From: Bacilli bacterium
Lineage (GTDB): Bacteria; Bacillota_I; Bacilli_A; RFN20; CAG-826
Direction of reading: 5' to 3'
Assembly: GCA_900767825.1 (NCBI GenBank)
Contig: CAAGAN010000023.1
Location: 1-18,737, forward strand
Length of the DNA: 18,737 nt
Below the pieces are notes generated by a model that did not search any database, was not told where the DNA came from, and saw only the letters and a list, made by a program, of their open reading frames with translations. The translations under genes and the position numbers were made by a program. Shown one piece after another: positions 14,068 through 18,737 of the stretch. The first letter of the stretch is position 1, and the number at the start of each line of letters is the position of its first letter.

Positions 14068-14107
14068 AAAAAATCGGAGGATAAACTCTCTTACCCTCCG
14101 ATTTTTT
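14068..14107. terminator. Strong terminator of the pilus operon
   Basis: ATCGGAGG (14073-14080) pairs perfectly with CCTCCGAT (14095-14102), and flanking A and T runs extend the stem. On the minus strand it is followed by TTTTTT, two bases past the pilin stop. It is symmetrical and could also stop plus-strand transcripts. Confidence 0.93.
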
Positions 14108-14108
14108 C

Positions 14109-14267
14109 TTAGGCTTCCATAGAAGCAACTAAAGAAACTTCTTCATTAGCTTTCTCGCTAATTTTGTTGCTTGTATCCTTGAATGTTGTAAACAAGACAG
14201 TTCCAACGATGGAAAATACGAGTAATACCATCATCATCCCAAGCAATTGTCCTTTGATTTCTGACAT
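14109..14267 (-). CDS. Flp-like small pilin (52 residues)
   Basis: A short frame with an excellent ribosome site (AAGGAGG, 14275-14281) encodes a 6-residue polar leader, MSEIKG, then a hydrophobic helix (QLLGMMMVLLVFSIVGTVLF) and a polar tail (TTFKDTSNKISEKANEEVSL). The size, the Gly at the leader end and the position as last gene of a Tad operon fit a Flp-type pilin cleaved after Gly6. The residue after Gly is Gln, and there is no Glu at the classical +5 position, so it is atypical. Being last and having the best ribosome site suits a major structural subunit made in excess. Confidence 0.7.
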   Translation of the reverse strand: MSEIKGQLLGMMMVLLVFSIVGTVLFTTFKDTSNKISEKANEEVSLVASMEA

Positions 14268-14282
14268 AATTTCACCTCCTTC

Positions 14283-14630
14283 CTAGATATTCGATTCATA
14301 GTAGCCAACGACTGTCGTCCTTTTTAAAGAGATTTCAATCGTATTTTTCGAGATTATTAGGGGTTTATACGATTTATTAAGGCTAAATTCGAGCACATCC
14401 CCAATCCTAAATGAACTTGAAGCAGGTACGACTAACGTTGCCCCTGCTTCTTTTGCTAATTTATTCGTTTCTTCTGAGATATATCCTTCATAGCTAATCC
14501 TATAGGCGATAGTTAAAGACAATGAATCAAGCGAAGAATGTATCAATGAAATGCAAAACAAGTCGCCTGCCATAAGAAGAACCATCATCATAAAAACACT
14601 AGAAAGAAGTAATCCAAGTTTATAACCCAT
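14283..14630 (-). CDS. Membrane-anchored pseudopilin/TadE-like protein
   Basis: The 115-residue protein has an N-terminal membrane helix (about 4-30, LGLLLSSVFMMMVLLMAGDL) and an extracellular part with short beta-like strands (ATLVVPASS, KPLIISKNTIEISL). I do not recognise it by sequence. The size, topology and position between tadC and the small pilin fit a minor pilin or TadE-like subunit. GGAGG lies 8 bases before its ATG, inside tadC, and the genes overlap by 11 bases. Confidence 0.6.
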   Translation of the reverse strand: MGYKLGLLLSSVFMMMVLLMAGDLFCISLIHSSLDSLSLTIAYRISYEGYISEETNKLAKEAGATLVVPASSSFRIGDVLEFSLNKSYKPLIISKNTIEISLKRTTVVGYYESNI

Positions 14631-15291
14631 CCATTATTCCTCCCATGATTGTAACTAAGCATAAAGCAAGCATTACCATCGTTACCCCACTTCCTAATAA
14701 AGGGAAAAATGATAAAGAAGATAGCTTTTCTAGTTTTCTAGTTTTTAATGAATCATATTCATCATCCCTAAGTTTGGAGAATATGTATTTAAATTGAGAT
14801 ATATAGGCGCCTCCACTCCCTTCATCAACCATCTCAAATATGGCAATCATTACTTCTTTGATCTTAGAAAGAGCAAAACTAGATGCAAAATTTACATAAG
14901 GAGCGACACTTTTGTCTTCTTCTATTTCCGATAGCAATTTTTCTAACCTAGCTTTAACTCTAATGGATGCATATTCTTTTACTTCCTTTAATGATTGATA
15001 GACGTTATATCCATCTTCGATATAGATAGAAAAGAAAGTAAAGATCCTTATGAATTCATCTATATCTTCTTCATTCATCTTCCTTTTGTTTCTATCTAGT
15101 TTCATATAGGAATATAAAAGAAATGCCATTAGAAGTAGAACTGGGATAACCAAGAAGAAAGATAATCCATAAAATAGATATATAGCCACTTCTAATCCGA
15201 TTGAAATCAAGCTAACTAAGACAATAAAAAGAATCTCTATCTTATAATTAAGGCCTGCTTCTATATATTTTTGCTTTAGACTCTTTTTCAT
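14620..15291 (-). CDS. tadC: TadC-like pilus platform protein (T2SSF family)
   Basis: The 223-residue inner-membrane protein has two hydrophobic segments near the N-terminus (about 18-60), a cytoplasmic region (about 65-190) typical of the type II secretion F domain, and a C-terminal hydrophobic pair (about 192-218, FFPLLGSGVTMVMLALCLVT). The soluble part contains FIRIFTFFSIYIEDGYNVYQ and EVMIAIFEMVDEGSGGAYIS, in the place of the conserved F..LL..GL and lysis-type motifs of the family. It should form the assembly platform together with TadB. It shares an ATGA overlap with the upstream tadB. Confidence 0.8.
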   Translation of the reverse strand: MKKSLKQKYIEAGLNYKIEILFIVLVSLISIGLEVAIYLFYGLSFFLVIPVLLLMAFLLYSYMKLDRNKRKMNEEDIDEFIRIFTFFSIYIEDGYNVYQSLKEVKEYASIRVKARLEKLLSEIEEDKSVAPYVNFASSFALSKIKEVMIAIFEMVDEGSGGAYISQFKYIFSKLRDDEYDSLKTRKLEKLSSLSFFPLLGSGVTMVMLALCLVTIMGGIMDGL

Positions 15292-16004
15292 TTAGTTTTC
15301 CTCCTAGAGAGGACTCCTTTTAAGGGAATATTTGTATAAACAAGTACATAAACTAGAATCGAAACTAGCATTAATCCATAAAATAGATATATGCATCCAA
15401 TAAAAGTAACCGTGTCTTTTATAAACGAATAGAAAGACGATAAACCAATCCTAAGGAATAATAGGATTACTAATGACGTCCCCCATAAAAGAGCGAATTG
15501 ATAAGCATTTCTAGCCCCGTTTTTCTTAAAATGATTATCGTTTTCTTCAATTCGGTTAGCCTCCGCTAATAAATCCCCGCATAGATAAAGAGGATCTCCT
15601 CCCTGGACTTGATAAATAGAAATAATAGAAAGAAACATCGGATATAATTCAGGGCCAAAATAGGAAGATAAATAAGATAGACGTTCTTCTATTTCTAATG
15701 ATGAAATCGAATCTATTATTTTCTTAAAATCCTTATCGACATTAGAAGTTGCTATTTCGAACGAGGATTCTAAAGACTGGGTAACTGAAAGTGAGATTAT
15801 AAAGGAATTTACAAAACTAGAGCCTTCCTTCCTTCTTTTTAGTTTTCTAGAGAAATTAGATAACAAAGGAGAACACCCTCCAACTAGAAATAAAATCGAG
15901 GCTAGAAGGATAATTCCTCCACTGATTAAGGAAGAAGAAATAAAATAGGCACTCGCACCAAATATCAAGGAAAGGAAAAAGAAATAAATATAACTAGGCT
16001 TCAT
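15288..16004 (-). CDS. tadB: TadB-like pilus platform protein
   Basis: The 238-residue membrane protein has an N-terminal hydrophobic pair (about 5-45), a soluble T2SSF-like domain (FVNSFIISLSVTQSLESSFE; YPMFLSIISIYQVQGGDPLY) and a C-terminal pair (about 170-225). I chose Met at 16004 (MKPSYIYFFF) because AAAGGA lies about 9 bases before it. Upstream in-frame Mets would overlap the ATPase gene by up to 71 bases and add a basic stretch. With this start it overlaps the ATPase by 11 bases, like other junctions in this operon. Confidence 0.8.
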   Translation of the reverse strand: MKPSYIYFFFLSLIFGASAYFISSSLISGGIILLASILFLVGGCSPLLSNFSRKLKRRKEGSSFVNSFIISLSVTQSLESSFEIATSNVDKDFKKIIDSISSLEIEERLSYLSSYFGPELYPMFLSIISIYQVQGGDPLYLCGDLLAEANRIEENDNHFKKNGARNAYQFALLWGTSLVILLFLRIGLSSFYSFIKDTVTFIGCIYLFYGLMLVSILVYVLVYTNIPLKGVLSRRKTK

Positions 16005-16968
16005 TTTCTTCATTCCTTTCATAGACCATTTCGACAGTCTTCTTTTTCTCGTTTGGTTTAGCAATTGCTTCGATAAAGCGTCTTACCTGGCCATCGATTA
16101 ATTCTCTTTTGACATAGACAAATAAGGAGAAATGATGGTAAATGTCTCCAAGCAAATCATCATATTCAAGTTTCTTTTCTCCCATCATTGCCATTCTTGC
16201 CATTCTATAAGGCATGGCCTTTATATCTTTGGCGTGCATTGTAGTTATTATTGGATGCCCTGACATGACGCAATTTAGGGCATCTAGCATTTCTTCTCCT
16301 CTAGATTCGGCAAGAACTAGATAATCTGGATTATTACGCAAGGCATTCTTAATCAAGCTTGCATAGTTTGCTTTTTTATTTCTTTCATCTACTACCCAGC
16401 TAGTCAAATCAAGATTATCATCTGCCCTAACCATTTCTAACTCTTCTACATTATCAATAACAATTACCCTGCTAGAAGGTTCTAATCTCATCAATAGGTA
16501 TTTTTGCAATTCGGTCTTACCAGCCCCGGTCTCCCCTCCTATTACTATCGATTGCTTATTCTTTATAGCCTTTAACAATATCCTTTTGCTATTTCCTCCA
16601 AAAAATGAATCATCATTTTCTAATACGCTTCCTTCATAGGCAATACGGATGGAAAATGAATATGATTTCTTATTCCTTACTCTAGTTAAAGATAAGAAGG
16701 TCGCATTAATCCTATATCTAGAAAAAGAAACATCTAATATAGGATCTAGGAAAGAGAATTGTTTCTCTGAATAATTAGCAATCTGTCTTAAAAAGGAGGC
16801 AACTTGAGAAGGAGTTACATCGATTTCAGATTTTCTCCTACCATATTTATTGCTTTGATAAAAGATATATTCCCCGTTATAGGAAATATCTGTTATCCCT
16901 TCTTTTTCTAATAAAGGAGAGATAAAAGATGTTTCTAGAAATTCCTTTAGTTTTTCATCGTTGTCCAT
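15994..16968 (-). CDS. tadA: TadA-like pilus assembly ATPase
   Basis: The 324-residue protein is the VirB11/PilT-family motor that drives pilin polymerisation at the inner membrane. It has an N-terminal domain (about 1-125), Walker A IGGETGAGKTE (about 143-153), a Walker B-type strand YLVLAESRGEE (about 216-226) and the His-containing motif GHPIITTMHA (about 237-246). The arginine-rich segment RMARMAMMG follows. I prefer the ATG at 16968, with GGAGG 8 bases upstream, over a TTG one codon earlier. The start overlaps the previous stop by one base (TGATG). It is shorter than many TadA proteins, which often have longer N-termini. Confidence 0.9.
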   Translation of the reverse strand: MDNDEKLKEFLETSFISPLLEKEGITDISYNGEYIFYQSNKYGRRKSEIDVTPSQVASFLRQIANYSEKQFSFLDPILDVSFSRYRINATFLSLTRVRNKKSYSFSIRIAYEGSVLENDDSFFGGNSKRILLKAIKNKQSIVIGGETGAGKTELQKYLLMRLEPSSRVIVIDNVEELEMVRADDNLDLTSWVVDERNKKANYASLIKNALRNNPDYLVLAESRGEEMLDALNCVMSGHPIITTMHAKDIKAMPYRMARMAMMGEKKLEYDDLLGDIYHHFSLFVYVKRELIDGQVRRFIEAIAKPNEKKKTVEMVYERNEENEA

Positions 16969-17360
16969 CAATAATTCCTCCTTATAACAAAAGATGCGCT
17001 TTTAGAAAAACTAACTAAGGGATTATCTTCTAAAGTGATTTTTACACTCGCATAATTTGGATATTTAAATCCCAATCTGCTTGGACTATGGGTATTCTTG
17101 AATGTATATTCCAATGAATATGTAATCGTATATCCTTTTAATTCCTTTAGAAGGTAATCTGAAACCGCATCTTTAAATAACTGTTTATCAAAATATGGGG
17201 TTATGTTCTTCCCGTTTTCATCAAAATAGATAACGGCAGATTCGACTACTCCTTTATATAAACCTAGATATGCCCTATTTATACCATTTAGGAAATAAGA
17301 TTGACGGAACATGGTCAAAAAAAGAACTAACCCGAACCCCGAAATAATCATGTTCATCAT
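16968..17360 (-). CDS. Pseudopilin-like membrane protein
   Basis: The 130-residue protein has an N-terminal membrane helix (about 3-18, NMIISGFGLVLFLTMF) and an external domain (ESAVIYFDENGKNITPYFDK...TYSLEYTFKN...PNYASVKITLEDNP). Its size and topology match TadE/TadF-like minor pilins, but I cannot assign a family by sequence. It lies directly upstream of tadA with a one-base overlap and four bases downstream of the secreted protein gene, so it belongs to the operon. Confidence 0.6.
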   Translation of the reverse strand: MMNMIISGFGLVLFLTMFRQSYFLNGINRAYLGLYKGVVESAVIYFDENGKNITPYFDKQLFKDAVSDYLLKELKGYTITYSLEYTFKNTHSPSRLGFKYPNYASVKITLEDNPLVSFSKSASFVIRRNY

Positions 17361-17364
17361 ATCT

Positions 17365-18402
17365 TTAACCTAAAACGACACAATAAGAGCTAGTTTGGCA
17401 GGGACCAAAATTAATCTTGTTCTCGAAATTTAACTTGGTTTTATAGACGAATGAATCGCTATATGGGGATAAGGAAACAAATCTCATCTCCGCTTCATAT
17501 GGATCTTTATCTTTTCCATAATCGAAAGGGAACAAGATGTCTCTAGTTTCGTTTGAATATATTGAATTCTTGCTATAAGACATCTTTAATGTCTTCTTGT
17601 CAAAATAATAAGGTTCTTTAGTCTTAAACCCATATTTAAGATATCCATCGACCTTATTTATGTAATACATCTCTAGTCTTATGACTCTTCTTAGACTAGA
17701 TCCACTTCCAACTTTGCTTCCAATCGAGAAATCATCTAGGTTATTCCTAATGATAAATGTTGATGACCCTGAAATTGGTTCATCATTGAAGACTGGATTT
17801 TGGTAATACAAGAATACATTAGATAAGTTCAAACAACGTGAGCCCCCATTATTTCCTAGGGAAGAAATGGAGAATTTATATTTGCTGCTGCCGATTACAT
17901 TTGAACTTACTTCATGTCTAAGTTCTTCTCGTTTGGTATCATATAGCTTTCCATCGACTATATTCTCTAAGGAATAGACCTTACCTGCTTTTAATTCAAA
18001 ATGGTTAGAAATATACCTTTGGCCATTTAAGGATGGATTTCTTTCATTTAAAGATACTAGATAGAATCTAAAACACGCTAAATCCTTTTGGTTATGTCTA
18101 GATGGATATGTTGATTTTAGATATTTAGGACCCCTAGATTCATTTCTATAGTCATATGTATCAACTTTTTCATAGACAACGCTAGATTCGCTTGAATCAG
18201 AATATACTTGCAATGTTACTCTAAAAATAGGGATTATCTCCGTATTAATAACCCAATCCATCACGATATCTTCGCCTTTGATAACCGGATTAATATAATA
18301 ATCAAAACCTGCTGTCTTATAATCTAAAATCGAAGTCCTATCTGGCAAAGAAGAGGAAGTTAAAAGAAGCAAAGGCAATATAAATAGGCATTCCTTTTTC
18401 AT
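17365..18402 (-). CDS. Secreted protein of the pilus operon, unknown family
   Basis: The 345-residue protein starts with a signal peptide (MKKECLFILPLLLLTSSS) without a lipobox Cys. The mature part is rich in Tyr, Ser and charged residues with many beta-strand-like stretches (RVTLQVYSDSS, RVIRLEMYYIN, MRFVSLSPYSDSFVY), so it looks like an extracellular beta-rich domain. It is unfamiliar to me. It lies one base after the 80-residue gene and four bases before the pseudopilin gene, so it is part of the same transcript and could be a pilus-tip, anchor or adhesion component. That role is inferred from context only. Confidence 0.7.
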   Translation of the reverse strand: MKKECLFILPLLLLTSSSLPDRTSILDYKTAGFDYYINPVIKGEDIVMDWVINTEIIPIFRVTLQVYSDSSESSVVYEKVDTYDYRNESRGPKYLKSTYPSRHNQKDLACFRFYLVSLNERNPSLNGQRYISNHFELKAGKVYSLENIVDGKLYDTKREELRHEVSSNVIGSSKYKFSISSLGNNGGSRCLNLSNVFLYYQNPVFNDEPISGSSTFIIRNNLDDFSIGSKVGSGSSLRRVIRLEMYYINKVDGYLKYGFKTKEPYYFDKKTLKMSYSKNSIYSNETRDILFPFDYGKDKDPYEAEMRFVSLSPYSDSFVYKTKLNFENKINFGPCQTSSYCVVLG

Positions 18403-18403
18403 A

Positions 18404-18646
18404 TTAGAAAGCCTTTGATAATCTATGGTATAAAGAGCAAAGAGTCTTTTGGTAATCCCTGCTATAAAAGAAAGATAGATACCAGAATTTATAATGTCTG
18501 CCCATTTCTAGGCAATCATTAACAAAAACCATTCTTTCTAGTCGAGATAAAGATTCATAATATTCCCTTAATTTAAGTAAATATTCCTTGTCTTTATTTT
18601 TATCATAATCAAAGAAAGGAGAGTATCCGTTTAATTGTGTAAACAT
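18404..18646 (-). CDS. Small acidic/aromatic protein of unknown function
   Basis: The 80-residue soluble protein is rich in Tyr, Phe, Leu, Glu and Lys and seems mainly helical (DKEYLLKLREYYESLSRLER; FSRDYQKTLCSLYHRL-like end). I do not recognise it. It is the first visible gene of the pilus operon, one base before the secreted-protein gene. The ATG at 18646 has only AGGA immediately ahead of it, too close for a normal ribosome site. The frame stays open upstream without another start codon, so the true start is uncertain. Confidence 0.5.
   Translation of the reverse strand: MFTQLNGYSPFFDYDKNKDKEYLLKLREYYESLSRLERMVFVNDCLEMGRHYKFWYLSFFYSRDYQKTLCSLYHRLSKAF
18629..18644. repeat. Short inverted repeat at the start of the 80-residue gene
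   Basis: GTTTA-ATTGTG-TAAAC overlaps the first codons. It shares the GTTTA/TAAAC arms with the repeat at the acpP start, but the spacing differs, so a common regulator is only a possibility. Confidence 0.25.
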
Positions 18647-18678
18647 TCCTGAATGAAATGAAGGGATGGTTGCACAAT

Positions 18679-18692
18679 GACCCCTAGGGGTC
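18679..18692. repeat. Perfect 14-base GC-rich palindrome
   Basis: GACCCCTAGGGGTC is a perfect palindrome, directly followed by GCGCGGCGG. Both are out of keeping with the AT-rich surroundings. It sits upstream of the pilus operon and could be an operator or a rare-recognition site. Confidence 0.6.
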
Positions 18693-18703
18693 GCGCGGCG
18701 GAA

Positions 18704-18732
18704 TTGACAAAGAAAAAGCAGGAACTCACAAT
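18704..18732 (+). promoter_or_regulatory. Possible outward promoter at the right edge
   Basis: TTGACA (18704-18709) is followed 17 bases later by CACAAT (18727-18732). The -35 is perfect and the -10 is weak. It would drive a plus-strand gene beyond the window, divergent from the pilus operon. Confidence 0.35.
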
Positions 18733-18737
18733 TTTAA

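Noticed and set aside
1..18737. CRISPR array or insertion sequence
   Set aside because: I saw no regularly spaced direct repeats and no transposase or terminal inverted repeats. The only tandem repeat is the 12-base coding-type one at 1887-1920.
1..18737. Mycoplasma-type code with TGA as Trp
   Set aside because: Trp is encoded by TGG throughout, for example in purA and tag, and TGA ends several genes at their expected lengths.

Overview
The window is AT-rich (about one third G+C by eye) and uses the standard bacterial code: Trp is TGG and TGA is a stop, for example in the sigma-factor, pilus and anti-sigma reading frames. Strong AGGAGG-type ribosome sites, a lipoprotein signal, a GlmM/GlmU-type cell-wall precursor pathway and a Tad-type pilus without outer-membrane parts all point to a monoderm low-GC Firmicute. 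My best guess is an uncultured Bacilli/Erysipelotrichia/RF39-like gut lineage. That assignment is inference; no marker gene here settles it.

Layout. (1) 1-1255: the tail of a plus-strand gene, then a minus-strand pair of a small membrane protein and 3-methyladenine DNA glycosylase I (tag). (2) 1368-1616: promoter, tRNA-Asn(GTT), tRNA-Glu(TTC) and terminator. (3) 1617-6520: an accessory block beside the tRNAs. It holds a decayed stretch with coding relics, a macro-domain protein, a two-gene operon (a protein with two RhuM-like domains and a PLD-like C-terminus, then an HTH-GNAT fusion), an ECF sigma/anti-sigma pair and a 44-codon small gene. (4) 6564-9535: minus strand, a lipoprotein and the pair glmM plus a GlmU-C-like left-handed beta-helix acyltransferase. 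The GlmM carries a complete XRE-type helix-turn-helix domain at its N-terminus. (5) 9684-13770: a plus-strand operon of a COG2509-type FAD oxidoreductase, purA and purB, closed by a two-way terminator. (6) 13785-14040: acyl carrier protein (minus strand) with its own promoter and an operator-like inverted repeat. (7) 14068-18646: a tightly packed minus-strand operon for a compact Tad-like pilus (TadA ATPase, TadB and TadC platform proteins, two pseudopilin-like proteins, a 52-residue Flp-like pilin, a secreted 345-residue protein and an 80-residue protein), ending in a strong terminator. (8) 18647-18737: a GC-rich palindrome and a possible outward promoter.

How they work together. purA and purB make AMP from IMP. 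GlmM and its partner act around amino-sugar phosphates, and the fused DNA-binding domain suggests a direct link between that pathway and transcription. The Tad genes form one transcription and assembly unit. The tRNA-adjacent block looks like a small island of signalling and possible defence genes. The most unusual items are the HTH-GlmM fusion, the double-RhuM/PLD plus HTH-GNAT operon with an apparently leaderless promoter, and the stripped-down pilus operon with its short pilin gene.
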